Assembly: GCA_024275955.1 (NCBI GenBank)
Contig: JAJRYD010000003.1
Coordinates: forward strand, 1 to 64,000
DNA from: Nitrospirota bacterium
GTDB lineage: Bacteria > Nitrospinota_A > UBA7883 > JACRGQ01
DNA: 64,000 nucleotides
Reading direction: 5' to 3'
Shown here: one piece after another, positions 45,501-54,926 of the stretch
How the letters are laid out: every line of letters starts with the position of its first letter
Position numbering within the stretch: the first letter of the stretch is position 1
The notes under the pieces: model-generated
The model's input: only the letters and a program-made list of their open reading frames with translations
Databases searched by the model: none
What the model was told of the DNA's origin: nothing
Translations under genes and position numbers: made by a program

Positions 45501-46739
45501 ATGCCTGATTCCCAAAAAATCCAAACGGCAAGAATAGTTACCGTCGGCAATGAAATCGTTACAGGAAAAATAACCGATTCCAATTCTGCTTTCCTCGCGC
45601 GCTTCCTCGTCCGCAGAGGGTACAGTGTTGCCGATATAGTTTCCGTACCCGATAGCGCGAAGGCTATAAGGTCTGCCGTTAGAAACGCTCTTAAAAAATC
45701 AGAGATAGTAATCGTTACCGGCGGGCTTGGGCCGACACATGACGATATAACCAAAGAGGTTATCTGCCGTATCTTTAAATGCGAAACAAAATTCGACCCT
45801 AAAGTTCGTAAAGAACTTGAAATGATTTTCAAAAAAGCTGGAAAAAAGTTCCCTCAAGCAAGCGCTGATTATGCATGGATACCGACAGCGGCTAAACCTG
45901 TAAAGAACCGGCTCGGCATAGCTCCGGGGCTTCTTTTTGGAAAAAAACTTCTGCTCCTTCCGGGCGTGCCGTCAGAAATGAAAGATATGATAAACCTCTC
46001 TGGCGATAAACTGGTTCCTCATGGCGGAACTTTTTTTATGGAAAAAGTTCTGCATACCGGCGGAATAGGCGAAACCTCGCTGATGGAAAAGATGACCAGC
46101 CTAAAAGAAGCGCTCAAAACGGTAGATGTAGCTTTTCTTCCCCATACCGGAAGAGTAGACATACAGGTTATCGCGTCAGATAAGAAAAAGCGCGAAACAT
46201 CGGACAAACTACGCAAAGCGGTACAGCTTTTAAAAAAAGATATCAAAGAATATATCTGGGGAAATGACGACGAAACTATCGAAGAGGCACTAGGAAAACT
46301 TCTTTCCTCTAAACAAAAAACTCTCTCTACCGCGGAGTCGTGTACAGGCGGCGGCATCGGCTCTGCCGTCACCTCCGTTTCCGGCAGTAGCAGATATTTT
46401 ATCGGCGGCGCTATCACATACTCCGATAAGGCAAAAGAAAAGGCGCTTCGCGTTTCACCGGCTGTTATCAGAAAGTATGGCGCGGTAAGCAAAGAGGTCG
46501 CCCTTGCTATGGCAAAAGGCGCGAGGAAAAAATTTAAAACCGACTTTGCCGTTTCAGCCACAGGTGTTGCCGGCCCTAAAGGCGGAACAAAAGATAAACC
46601 TGTAGGGCTTGTCTACATAGCTATCGCCTCATCCAGATGGAATCTATGCAGGGAACTAAGGCTTGGAAACAACCGTGAAATGAACCGGCGGAGAACAGTT
46701 TTTGAAGCGCTGTACCTGCTTTACAAAAAACTGGCTTAA
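45501..46739 (+). CDS. cinA: CinA: nicotinamide-nucleotide amidohydrolase
   Basis: A 412-residue protein with both parts of CinA. The N-terminal MoCF/COG1058 domain has IVTVGNEIVTGKITDSNSAF and VTGGLGPTHDDITKEV. The C-terminal PncC domain has STAESCTGGGIGSAVTSVSG and SATGVAGPKGGTKDKPVGLV. It removes amide from NMN in pyridine nucleotide recycling and is linked to competence in some bacteria. It stands 24 bases after the FlgT-like gene. Confidence 0.95.
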   Translation: MPDSQKIQTARIVTVGNEIVTGKITDSNSAFLARFLVRRGYSVADIVSVPDSAKAIRSAVRNALKKSEIVIVTGGLGPTHDDITKEVICRIFKCETKFDPKVRKELEMIFKKAGKKFPQASADYAWIPTAAKPVKNRLGIAPGLLFGKKLLLLPGVPSEMKDMINLSGDKLVPHGGTFFMEKVLHTGGIGETSLMEKMTSLKEALKTVDVAFLPHTGRVDIQVIASDKKKRETSDKLRKAVQLLKKDIKEYIWGNDDETIEEALGKLLSSKQKTLSTAESCTGGGIGSAVTSVSGSSRYFIGGAITYSDKAKEKALRVSPAVIRKYGAVSKEVALAMAKGARKKFKTDFAVSATGVAGPKGGTKDKPVGLVYIAIASSRWNLCRELRLGNNREMNRRRTVFEALYLLYKKLA

Positions 46740-46766
46740 AGCCTGCATCTTTACAGACGGGAACCG

Positions 46767-47867
46767 TCAGCCCTTTTTTAATAGCTTGGCAAGCTCAAGG
46801 ATAAATCTTTTATTATCTTCCTTGCGCCCTATGGTAACCCTTATACAGCCCGGCAAACCGTATACATCCATCGGTCTCACGACAACACCTTTGGCCATAA
46901 GCTGGTTAAACACTTTTCGGCCTTTGCCCACCTTGACGAGTATAAAGTTAGCCTCTGTCGGGTAAAATTCGATTCCTCTTTTAGCAAGCTCCCTGTAGAG
47001 CTGTTTTTTTCCCTGCTGGTTTATCTTTTGCGATTTTTTTATATGACCAACGTCGCCAAGCGCGGCAAGAGCGCCTGCCTGCGCCAGCATATTTACATTA
47101 AACGGCTGACGCACGCGGTTAAGATAATCTATCAGCTCCGGGTTGCCGACAGCATAGCCGATCCTCAGCCCTGCCAGGCCATACGCTTTTGAAAAAGTTC
47201 TTAAGGTTATAATGTTTGAGAACTTTTTTCTCATAGCAATCGTGTCTGGGTAGTCGCGCGCTTCCACGTATTCGTAGTACGCTTCGTCCATAACCACGGG
47301 AACCTTTGGGATGGAGGTGAGGAATGCGGTCAACTGCTCTTTATTTAAATATGTGCCTGTGGGGTTATTCGGGTTGGCTATAAACAGTAGCTTGGTTCTC
47401 CGGTTAATTAGCTTTGCCATCGCGTTAAGGTCGTGTCCGTAGCCTATAGATTTTGCTTCGCGCACCTCAACGCCCATCCCCAGAGCGGCTATCTTATACA
47501 TTAAAAACGCTTGTTGCGAAATTACGATATTGTCTCCCTGCCTTAAGAGAACACGAAACAAAAGCTCTATCATTTCGTTTGAGCCGTTACCTATGACAAG
47601 TTCGTTTGGACGTATGCTAAGCTTTTTCGCAAGCTTCTCGTGGAGGTAAAAGCACCCTCCTTCCGGGTAAAAGTTTACCTTTGCCGCCGCTTTCCTTACG
47701 GCGGCAAGCGCTTTTGGAGAAGGGCCAAGCGGGTTCTCGTTGCTTGCCATCTTCACGGAACGCCTGATGCCAAGCTCCCGCTCCACTTCATCAAGCGGTT
47801 TGCCCGGCTCATACGGTTTAAGCGAGCGTATGTAGTCGGGTACCGATTTTCCTAAAAATTCTTTCAC
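46767..47867 (-). CDS. hisC: Histidinol-phosphate aminotransferase (possible aromatic role)
   Basis: A 366-residue class I/II aminotransferase. The PLP Lys is in TFSKAYGLAGLRIGYAVG; ASNENPLGPSPKAL and NPNNPTGTYL are typical HisC. It lies four bases after pheA on the same strand and far from the other his genes. HisC enzymes in such a place often serve both histidinol phosphate and aromatic amino acids, so a dual role in phenylalanine and tyrosine synthesis is a reasonable inference. Confidence 0.92.
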   Translation of the reverse strand: MKEFLGKSVPDYIRSLKPYEPGKPLDEVERELGIRRSVKMASNENPLGPSPKALAAVRKAAAKVNFYPEGGCFYLHEKLAKKLSIRPNELVIGNGSNEMIELLFRVLLRQGDNIVISQQAFLMYKIAALGMGVEVREAKSIGYGHDLNAMAKLINRRTKLLFIANPNNPTGTYLNKEQLTAFLTSIPKVPVVMDEAYYEYVEARDYPDTIAMRKKFSNIITLRTFSKAYGLAGLRIGYAVGNPELIDYLNRVRQPFNVNMLAQAGALAALGDVGHIKKSQKINQQGKKQLYRELAKRGIEFYPTEANFILVKVGKGRKVFNQLMAKGVVVRPMDVYGLPGCIRVTIGRKEDNKRFILELAKLLKKG

Positions 47868-47871
47868 GGTT

Positions 47872-48942
47872 TTAAGACTCTATCGGGTACGAACCAAACA
47901 CCCTTAGCCCTTCAGAATTTTTTTTAGCCTCCTCAAGCGCCGATTCGACTTTTTTGTCCTTGCGGTGTCCCTCGAAATCTATATAAAAAAGGTACGACCA
48001 TGCCGAGCGCGGAATCGGTCTTGACGCTATTTTCGTCAGGTTAATCTTTCGTTTATGAAAAATAGATAAAAGGGAATGCAAAGTACCCGGCTTATTATTA
48101 AGCGTGATGGCTGTAGAAGTTTTGTACCTTACTTTCGGGCTTCGCTTTGCATCGCTTTTTGAAAGCACCATGAACCTTGTCATGTTATTCGAAAAATCCT
48201 GCACATTCTGCGCGAGAACATTAAGGCTGTATATTCTCGCCGCCGACAGGCCGGCAATGGCGGCTGTGGTTTTGGATTTTCCAGCCATCTTGGCCGCCTC
48301 TGCCGTACTCGATGTTTCGACAACTTTGACGCCATGAAGGTTTTTGGCAAGATACCTGCGGCACTGCGCCAAAGGCTGTGGATGCGAATAAATCTTTTTT
48401 ATTGAAGAAATTTTTCCAGCGTTGGAAAGTAGGTTCTGGTTGGCCGCTATTGTTTTTTCCGCACATATATGAAGTGACGATTCCGACAAAAGGTCGAGCG
48501 ACAGGTTTACACTTCCCTCTATGGAGTTTTCGATAGGAAGAACGCCGAAGTTCGCGAGTCCTTTTTCAACGTTTTCAAAAACCGCCTCCCATCCCGACGC
48601 TGGGGAGTAGTCGCACGAAGCTCCAAATTGCGACAGAGCCGCCTCGTGCGTAAATGTTCCCTCTGGGCCGAGGTACGATATAACCGGCCTCGATTCAAGC
48701 GAACGCGAGGCAGAAATAATTTCGGTAAAAATCGCTTTGAGAGAGCTGTCTGGAAGCAGTTTGTTTACCTTTCGCAGTTTTTCTAAAATAGCTTCTTCTC
48801 TTGTCGGGTCGTAAACAGCCTTGCCCGATTTCGACTTGAGCTTGCCGATGTCGATAGCCTCCCGCGCCCGTTTATTAAGAAGCTCTACTATCTTCCGGTC
48901 GATGTCGTCTATTTTTCCGCGACACTGGTCTATCTTTTTCAA
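47872..48942 (-). CDS. pheA: Chorismate mutase / prephenate dehydratase
   Basis: A 356-residue P-protein. Residues 1-85 are an AroQ chorismate mutase (IDDIDRKIVELLNKRAREAI). Prephenate dehydratase follows: SYLGPEGTFTHEAA, PIENSIEGSVNLSLDLL, and MTRFMVLSK. The C-terminal ACT domain has the ESRP-like regulatory stretch (LTKIASRPIP) and should give feedback inhibition by phenylalanine. It precedes hisC by four bases. Confidence 0.95.
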   Translation of the reverse strand: MKKIDQCRGKIDDIDRKIVELLNKRAREAIDIGKLKSKSGKAVYDPTREEAILEKLRKVNKLLPDSSLKAIFTEIISASRSLESRPVISYLGPEGTFTHEAALSQFGASCDYSPASGWEAVFENVEKGLANFGVLPIENSIEGSVNLSLDLLSESSLHICAEKTIAANQNLLSNAGKISSIKKIYSHPQPLAQCRRYLAKNLHGVKVVETSSTAEAAKMAGKSKTTAAIAGLSAARIYSLNVLAQNVQDFSNNMTRFMVLSKSDAKRSPKVRYKTSTAITLNNKPGTLHSLLSIFHKRKINLTKIASRPIPRSAWSYLFYIDFEGHRKDKKVESALEEAKKNSEGLRVFGSYPIES

Positions 48943-49101
48943 TTCTCATCTCTCCACAAACAATAGAGGCTAGTCTATTTTAATAAATCACCGCTTGCAA
49001 GCCTTTGCGTGCCGGATGCCGAGAGGTTGCCACCATTCTTGCTGGTTGATAATATACCTGTCTGTCTGCGGGCTTAATCTGCGGGGGAAGGAAACTCTTT
49101 A

Positions 49102-50955
49102 ATGCCTGAAAAGTTTACGAAAGTCCTTATTGTCGGCTCTACTGAAGATCGCTTGCGGGAAATTCTTGAGATATTTGAAAGAATGGAGAACGGGCGGTAC
49201 AACATCGACACCAGCCTAGACGAAAACTGCTCTACCCAAGGTTCGCTGGAAGGTATCAATTACGACGTTGTCATTTGCGACCACGAAACGCCAAGCATGA
49301 ACAGCTTGGGGTATCTCAAATACCTTAGGTCTATCGGGTTTACCGCCCCGATACTTATGATTGTGGGTAAGCAGGACCAAAAGCTCGAATTAAAGGCAAG
49401 ACAAGCCGGTGTTGACGACTTTCTGGTGAGAGATCAGGTAGAGCCGTTGCTTCTTGACCGTTCTATACGGTTTGCGATGGAGGCAAAACGGAGCAATGCC
49501 GCGCTACTCGCAAGCCATGAGCTTTATAAGGCTCTTGCCAAGTCCAGCCCTATCGGCACATGGCATACAGACAAGGGCGGCGAAACACTTTTTATGAACC
49601 ATATAATGTGCCGGATGCTCCAGATAGAAAGCCAGCAGGAAATAAGCGGGAAAACCTATCACCAGTTTTTTACAAAAGAGACTCAGAAAAAAATAGAACA
49701 AGAAAGCCGCACGCGGGCGGCAGGCACGGTGTCGAGCTATGAAGGTAAGCTGATAGGAAAAAAGGGAAGAAACCTAGATGTGCTTATTGCCGGCGGGCCT
49801 TTTATAACTTCTGACGGACAGTTCAACGGCATTATCGGAACTTTTACAGACATCACCAAAATAAAAGAAGAGGAGCTTCTCTTATCGGAGGCAAAAGAGC
49901 GGGCGGAAGAGGCCACAAAATTAAAGGATAAGTTTGTCTCTCTTGTCGCGCACGACTTGCGCGGCCCGCTTAGCACGATGCTTTCATATCTACGCCTTGT
50001 CCGCAAAGAGCAAGATTTCGATCGCTCCAAAAAAAGCGCCGAGTATATGAAAACCGCCATCAAAACAGGTCACGGCATGTTGGAGCTTATAAAAAAACTG
50101 CTCGATATCAGCCGGTTGAAAACCGGAAAGCTCCAACCGCAGATGAAATTTTTCAATCTCCGGCTACCGATGATTAAGGTAGCTTCGGGGCTTGACTATT
50201 CGGCAGAAAAAAAAGGAATAACAATTACTAGGGAGATAGCGAAGCATTCCCGAGTGTTTGGCGACCCTGTCCTTATCGAACAGGTATTGCAAAACCTGCT
50301 TTCCAACGCGGTAAAATTCTGCGGCGATGGCGACAACGTTACGATAAACGTTCGGGAAACCGATGTTATAACCATCTCCGTTACCGATACCGGAATAGGC
50401 ATAGAGCCGGAAAGACAAAACACTATCTTTGACTACGAAGCAAAGACTTCCACTACGGGAACGGCGGGAGAGGTGGGAACCGGCCTGGGCCTTCCACTTT
50501 GCAGAGACATAATGCAGGCGCATGACGGAGAGCTGACAATGAAGTCGTCGCCCGGCAATGGCAGTAGTTTTTGCCTGACACTCCCGATTCGACATCCGCT
50601 TGTAATGGTTGTCGAAAGCGATGACGCGCACAGAAAGCTTATCGCGGCATATCTTAAAAAAATAAAGGCCGATGTAATCGAAGCAGTATCAGGTGATGAG
50701 GCGATAAGGATAATGGAAACCGATTCGCCAAGCCTTATTATTCTCGACCAGCATCTTATAGCGTCAGAGGAAGACCGCTTCATGGAAGAGGTGAGAAAAA
50801 ACCCTAGCTACAGAAAAATTCCGATAGTAGCTATGACAGGGGGGGATGAAGCCGAAGCGAAAGAAAAAGACTATGTAGCAGGCGCGAGCGACTTTATCAA
50901 AAAACCATTTGAAGAAAGTGACCTGATTCCGCTGGTACGCCTATATATAGGCTGA
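49102..50955 (+). CDS. Hybrid histidine kinase: receiver, PAS, kinase, receiver
   Basis: A 617-residue cytoplasmic protein. Residues 5-125 are a receiver with the Asp in VVICDHETPSM (Asp 60), but the conserved Lys is replaced (FLVRDQ), so it is probably altered in switching. A PAS domain follows (about 138-255). HisKA has His 284 in LVAHDLRGPLS; the ATP lid motifs are LLSNAVKF, DTGIGIE and GTGLGLPL. A second receiver (about 500-617) has LIILDQHL and FIKKPF. Two receivers at opposite ends suggest a sensor that takes signal from another kinase. It is monocistronic. Confidence 0.92.
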   Translation: MPEKFTKVLIVGSTEDRLREILEIFERMENGRYNIDTSLDENCSTQGSLEGINYDVVICDHETPSMNSLGYLKYLRSIGFTAPILMIVGKQDQKLELKARQAGVDDFLVRDQVEPLLLDRSIRFAMEAKRSNAALLASHELYKALAKSSPIGTWHTDKGGETLFMNHIMCRMLQIESQQEISGKTYHQFFTKETQKKIEQESRTRAAGTVSSYEGKLIGKKGRNLDVLIAGGPFITSDGQFNGIIGTFTDITKIKEEELLLSEAKERAEEATKLKDKFVSLVAHDLRGPLSTMLSYLRLVRKEQDFDRSKKSAEYMKTAIKTGHGMLELIKKLLDISRLKTGKLQPQMKFFNLRLPMIKVASGLDYSAEKKGITITREIAKHSRVFGDPVLIEQVLQNLLSNAVKFCGDGDNVTINVRETDVITISVTDTGIGIEPERQNTIFDYEAKTSTTGTAGEVGTGLGLPLCRDIMQAHDGELTMKSSPGNGSSFCLTLPIRHPLVMVVESDDAHRKLIAAYLKKIKADVIEAVSGDEAIRIMETDSPSLIILDQHLIASEEDRFMEEVRKNPSYRKIPIVAMTGGDEAEAKEKDYVAGASDFIKKPFEESDLIPLVRLYIG

Positions 50956-51006
50956 TAAAAACAGGTCGCTTACGCTCACTGCTACCGAATTATAGTTTCC
51001 TCTGTT

Positions 51007-51135
51007 AGGGCTGTTGCCCAATGAGATAAATTTGATTTTTCTACAAATTACCAATCCCTAAAGGCTCTATTTTTAAGAAGTAAGAAAATGAACTTCTCTT
51101 TAAAACGCTCGAAAAACTATTTTGAAAACAGCCTC
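51007..51135 (+). mobile_element. Element A, copy 7
   Basis: 129 bases from AGGGCTGTTGCCCAATGAG to GAAAACAGCCTC, flanked by CTGTT at 51002-51006 and 51136-51140. Stem AGAAGT/ACTTCT with an enlarged loop: the base changes on both arms keep pairing. It lies between the convergent kinase and hypothetical genes and occupies most of the ~300-base gap. Confidence 0.8.
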
Positions 51136-51253
51136 CTGTTTGGTTAAAGCTGTTTGACATCAGCCGGTTCTAACGGGGAGGGACTGCTTGCCTGTTATTA
51201 AGACAAGTCAAAACCTGTAAACACTTTCCCCGATGCTTAAGCTCTATGGAACG

Positions 51254-51649
51254 CTAGTCGAGCGAGATTCCGTATTTTCTAAGCCAACCTTCGGTATCGA
51301 ATTTATCTGAAAGATAGTCGAGGAATTTTTTTTCGCTTTTAGAGACCGCCCTTCCGTCTATAACCTCCGGGCTTTCCAGCTTTCTGCGTACCTTGCGTCG
51401 TTTCAACTTTTCCTGCCTAAACTCCTCCGTCTCCTCAATTTCCCCGTCACGGAATTCCGATATTTCGGCACTCTTAATTTCCGAGAGAGAATCAAGTTTC
51501 AAAACAAAAACCATCAAGGTTTTGGCGGTTCTTTCGTCAACATTTTGGATTAGCTCGAGAGCTTGCTTAACATCCTTTGAACCAAGGATAGCCTCGACGA
51601 TAGCTCTGGAAAGCTTTTCCATATCTCTATCATGGTTCTCAGGCATCAC
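51254..51649 (-). CDS. Hypothetical helical protein
   Basis: A 131-residue cytoplasmic protein, very acidic and basic in blocks. LSRAIVEAILGSKDVKQALE and TAKTLMVFVLKLDSLSEIK form helices, and residues 75-95 are a Glu/Arg/Lys-rich stretch. The end reads FLDYLSDKFDTEGWLRKYGI. It seems to be transcribed alone on the minus strand. No family recognised. Confidence 0.55.
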   Translation of the reverse strand: MMPENHDRDMEKLSRAIVEAILGSKDVKQALELIQNVDERTAKTLMVFVLKLDSLSEIKSAEISEFRDGEIEETEEFRQEKLKRRKVRRKLESPEVIDGRAVSKSEKKFLDYLSDKFDTEGWLRKYGISLD

Positions 51650-51798
51650 TAATAAACCCTCAATAAAAAAAATATGTCCGATTCACATATAAGCCAAGCT
51701 CCCCACCGACTGCTTACGAAGTAGTATAGCACCTTAAACGCAAAATGCGACTTGCTTAAAAGATTAAAATGCTTTTTCCGCGTTAAAAATTATATGAG

Positions 51799-51927
51799 GG
51801 GGCTGTTGCCAAATCCGATAAATTTGATTTTGTTTAAAATTGCCAATCTCTAAAACATCTATTTTGAAGAAGTTAAAAGATGAGTCTTTCCTTCAAATAC
51901 TTCAAAACCTGTTTCGGCAACAGGCCG
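51799..51927 (+). mobile_element. Element A, copy 8 (subtype with longer terminal repeats)
   Basis: 129 bases from GGGGCTGTTGCCAAATCC to GTTTCGGCAACAGGCCG, with ATGAG on both sides (51794-51798 and 51928-51932). Its right end repeats the left end best of all copies. The interior matches copy 1 at 3050. It lies between the hemerythrin stop and the start of the hypothetical gene, in a 415-base gap otherwise empty. Confidence 0.88.
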
Positions 51928-52064
51928 ATGAGGTAGACGTAAAAACTAAACCTAATGCAGGAAACCTCATTAGCCTCTCCAAAGCTTTAGCATATCTGCC
52001 TGTCGTGAAGAGCTAAGAGTAACCGCTTGTTTTTAATGCCGAAAAGGAACGGATAAAAACTAGC

Positions 52065-52469
52065 CTATTTGATACCTTTTCCGGTGAGGTACGGGCCGTA
52101 TTCCTTGTCGGTTTCGGCTATATGAAATTTCAGCCAGTCGAGCAAACAGTCTATGATTTCAGAATTCAAAATTACGGCACCTGCGTTGAAATTCTTCCAA
52201 TACTTTTTTACTTTTAGCGCAAGCTCCTTATGCTTCTTTTTATGCTCCTCGTAACCGGGATAGCCTGTCTCAAGCATCAGCTTTTCCTCGGCCGAGAAAT
52301 GAGTGGCGGTATAGTCAAAAAGCTCGCCTAGCAGTTTGCTTTTCAGCTCTCCGCTTTTTTTATCTCTAATTGAATTAACAACTTCACCCAATAAAACAAA
52401 AAGTTTTTTGTGCTGTGCGTCCAACGAAGGTACGCCGACCTTGTAGGAGTCGTTCCACTTTACTACCAT
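52065..52469 (-). CDS. Bacteriohemerythrin
   Basis: A 134-residue single-domain hemerythrin. All di-iron ligands are seen: His 20 in SLDAQHKKLF, His 57 and Glu 61 in THFSAEEKLM, His 76 and His 80 in YEEHKKKHKEL, His 116 and Asp 121 in WLKFHIAETD. It binds oxygen reversibly, for storage, delivery or sensing. It is a free domain, not attached to a receptor. Transcribed alone. Confidence 0.94.
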   Translation of the reverse strand: MVVKWNDSYKVGVPSLDAQHKKLFVLLGEVVNSIRDKKSGELKSKLLGELFDYTATHFSAEEKLMLETGYPGYEEHKKKHKELALKVKKYWKNFNAGAVILNSEIIDCLLDWLKFHIAETDKEYGPYLTGKGIK

Positions 52470-52644
52470 AATTCCGCCTCCTCGGTTTCAAGCAACATTT
52501 GGCCATGCTAGCATACCTCAATACAGTCAACGAGCCGTTCAAGAATAAACTTTATTTACTCAATCTCTTGGGCTTCGCGGCTTATACGCCGGCGAGAAAA
52601 ATAATTATATTTCAAACCTTTGTAGCTCTAAAATCGGTTAGCAT

Positions 52645-52774
52645 GGGACTGTTTTCAAAAGAGTGTTTTTAAGCGTTTTAAAGAGAATTTCATTTTCTAA
52701 CTTCGCAAGAACAGAGGCTTTAGAGATTGGCAATTTTAAACAAAATCAAATTTATACCATTCAGCAACAGCCCC
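52645..52774 (-). mobile_element. Element A, copy 9 (reversed), next to a start codon
   Basis: On the plus strand it runs GGGACTGTTTTCAAAAGAG to CATTCAGCAACAGCCCC, that is the reverse of the other copies. AGCAT flanks it on both sides (52640-52644 and 52775-52779). It ends 16 bases before the ATG of the CHASE2-adenylate cyclase, with no ribosome site in between. Confidence 0.88.
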
Positions 52775-52790
52775 AGCATGTAAAACTGCT

Positions 52791-54917
52791 ATGGAAAACA
52801 TCGGAATAGGGAAAACATTCGGAAAAAGCAAACCGTTGCTTGGCACCATTATCATCGGGCTTGTGCTTACCGCCTCTTTTTTCTTTTACGAAACCGGCGC
52901 GACAGCCCGCCTAAGGCTGATACTGCTTGATGCCGCCGCGAAACAGGTAAGACTTGATAAAAAAACAGCAGATAATATCGCTATTGTACTTATAGACGAA
53001 ACCTCTCTACAGGCTCTAAACCCGATACTTGGAAGATGGCCCTGGCCTCGGGCCGCCTACTCCGACCTGATGGAATTCTTCAAAATGGCGCCCCCGAAAA
53101 TGGTACTCTACGATATCCTTTTCACCGAAACACAAGACCCCCGAACCGATGGACTGCTCGGTGCCAACGATAACGCGCTTGTTTTGACCACCTTGGAGTC
53201 CGGTTTTGGTTATCACGCTATTCAGATTCTGGAGGATACCGAAGATGAATATAACAAAACCGACCTGAACCGCCCTTTGCCGGACGATTTCATAAAAAAG
53301 TTTGCGGTACCTCTCGAAGGTTCCTCCAACTGGCTAGACTCTACAAACAACAAATACTACCTGCCGTTTAAGGAGCTTTACAACGCTTCCGCCGGTATAG
53401 GGGTGGTAGAGTTTTCGCCGGATATAGACGGCGTGTTCCGCCACACTATACCGCTTAGAAGCTATCTCGGCTCCGCTTTTCCTGTACTTGGGCTTTCTCC
53501 TTTCATTAACGGCCAAAAAGTCTCTATAAAGAAAAAGGCAGTAACGATAGGAGATAGGGAAATACCTCTGGACGATGAGGGAAAGCTTCTTATAAATGTT
53601 TACGGAAAATTCAATACCTATTCAATCAGCGGCATATTCGCTTCTTACCAAAAAATTATGAAAGGGGAATTTGAAGATCTTATAGTCGACCCTTTGGAAT
53701 TTGAAGATAAAATTGTCTATATCGGCTCCAGCGCTGTCGGCGTTGAAGATTTAAAGGCAACCTCTATGTCGCCGAACACTCCGGGAGTATTTCTGCATGC
53801 CGCTCTTTCGAGCAACTTTATTTTGGACGATTTTCTTACACCGCCGAACAAGAGTATTACCAGAATGCTTATCGTTATCTTCGCGTTAATCTGCGTTCCC
53901 CTCCTTCTTTATCTGCCGGGATACCGCAACAAATATGGGTTCCTAATCGTGCTTTCTTTTGGTTTTTTTCTATTTTGCTATCAAAACTTTACGCAAGGCA
54001 AGGTTTACGATTTTATATCTCCTTTTTCAGCAATCTTTTTTTCCAGCCTGTTTAGTTTTGGCTACCTTCTTGTGACAGAAGGAGTGGAAAGAAGGCGGGT
54101 TAAAAAGATGTTTTCACAATATGTCTCGCCGGAGGTTCTTGACGCGGTAGCGGAGAACTACGAGAAATACGGCTCTCTGCTTTCGGGAGGCGAAGAAGAT
54201 ATTACGATACTTTTTACCGACATCAGAAGTTTTACATCTTTCTCTGACAGCCACTCCGCGGACACCGTGGTAAAGATGCTCAATATCTATTTCTCGCGGA
54301 TGTCGGAAATTATTTTTAAAGGGAAAGGAACCATAGATAAATTTATAGGCGACGCGATAATGGCGTTCTGGGGGGCGCCTATAAAAATGGAAAATCACCC
54401 CGATATGGCGGTCAAAACCGCTATTAATATGATAAAAGAGCTGGAGAAAATCAATGAGGAGATACAGAGCAAAGGGATAAACCACACCATCAAGATAGGA
54501 TTCGGCATAAACAGCGGCTCGGCGATAGTCGGCAATATCGGCTCTGAAAGAAGGCTTAGCTACACTGTTATAGGTGACGCGGTAAACCTGGCGGCACGGC
54601 TGGAAAGCATAACGAAGAACTGGGGGGCCGAGATAATCATCTCGGAATTTACGAGAGAAAAACTCGACCCGAAAATCCCGTGTAGAGTGATCGATAGGGT
54701 AGAAGTAAGAGGCAAAAAAGATAAAATTAAAATTTTTCAGGTATTTGTAGAGGACGATGACGAATCGAGCAGGCTGGTTAAAATAACCAACGAGGCGTAT
54801 CAATTATTTGAAAATGGAGACTTTCAAAAAGCACTTGGCCTTTATGAATCAATAGATGATGGAATAATCAAAGAAGTTTTCGTCGAGAAATGCAGAAAAA
54901 AACTAAATCTGTTATAG
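52791..54917 (+). CDS. CHASE2-domain class III adenylate cyclase
   Basis: A 708-residue sensor enzyme. After a first membrane helix (20-37) comes a large periplasmic CHASE2 domain (about 40-350: IAIVLIDETSLQAL, GRWPWPRAAYSDLM, VYIGSSAVGVEDLKATSMSP). Three membrane helices follow at about 357-435. The cyclase domain has the two metal Asp (ILFTDIRSFTSF and GDAIMAFWGAP) and the adenine-selecting Lys/Asp (TIDKFIGD and TVIGDAVNLAARLE). So it makes cAMP in response to an unknown periplasmic signal. It starts an operon with the SH3, M48 and outer-membrane genes (9, -1 and -14 base junctions). An element A copy lies just before its start. Confidence 0.93.
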   Translation: MENIGIGKTFGKSKPLLGTIIIGLVLTASFFFYETGATARLRLILLDAAAKQVRLDKKTADNIAIVLIDETSLQALNPILGRWPWPRAAYSDLMEFFKMAPPKMVLYDILFTETQDPRTDGLLGANDNALVLTTLESGFGYHAIQILEDTEDEYNKTDLNRPLPDDFIKKFAVPLEGSSNWLDSTNNKYYLPFKELYNASAGIGVVEFSPDIDGVFRHTIPLRSYLGSAFPVLGLSPFINGQKVSIKKKAVTIGDREIPLDDEGKLLINVYGKFNTYSISGIFASYQKIMKGEFEDLIVDPLEFEDKIVYIGSSAVGVEDLKATSMSPNTPGVFLHAALSSNFILDDFLTPPNKSITRMLIVIFALICVPLLLYLPGYRNKYGFLIVLSFGFFLFCYQNFTQGKVYDFISPFSAIFFSSLFSFGYLLVTEGVERRRVKKMFSQYVSPEVLDAVAENYEKYGSLLSGGEEDITILFTDIRSFTSFSDSHSADTVVKMLNIYFSRMSEIIFKGKGTIDKFIGDAIMAFWGAPIKMENHPDMAVKTAINMIKELEKINEEIQSKGINHTIKIGFGINSGSAIVGNIGSERRLSYTVIGDAVNLAARLESITKNWGAEIIISEFTREKLDPKIPCRVIDRVEVRGKKDKIKIFQVFVEDDDESSRLVKITNEAYQLFENGDFQKALGLYESIDDGIIKEVFVEKCRKKLNLL

Positions 54918-54926
54918 AATACCGGC

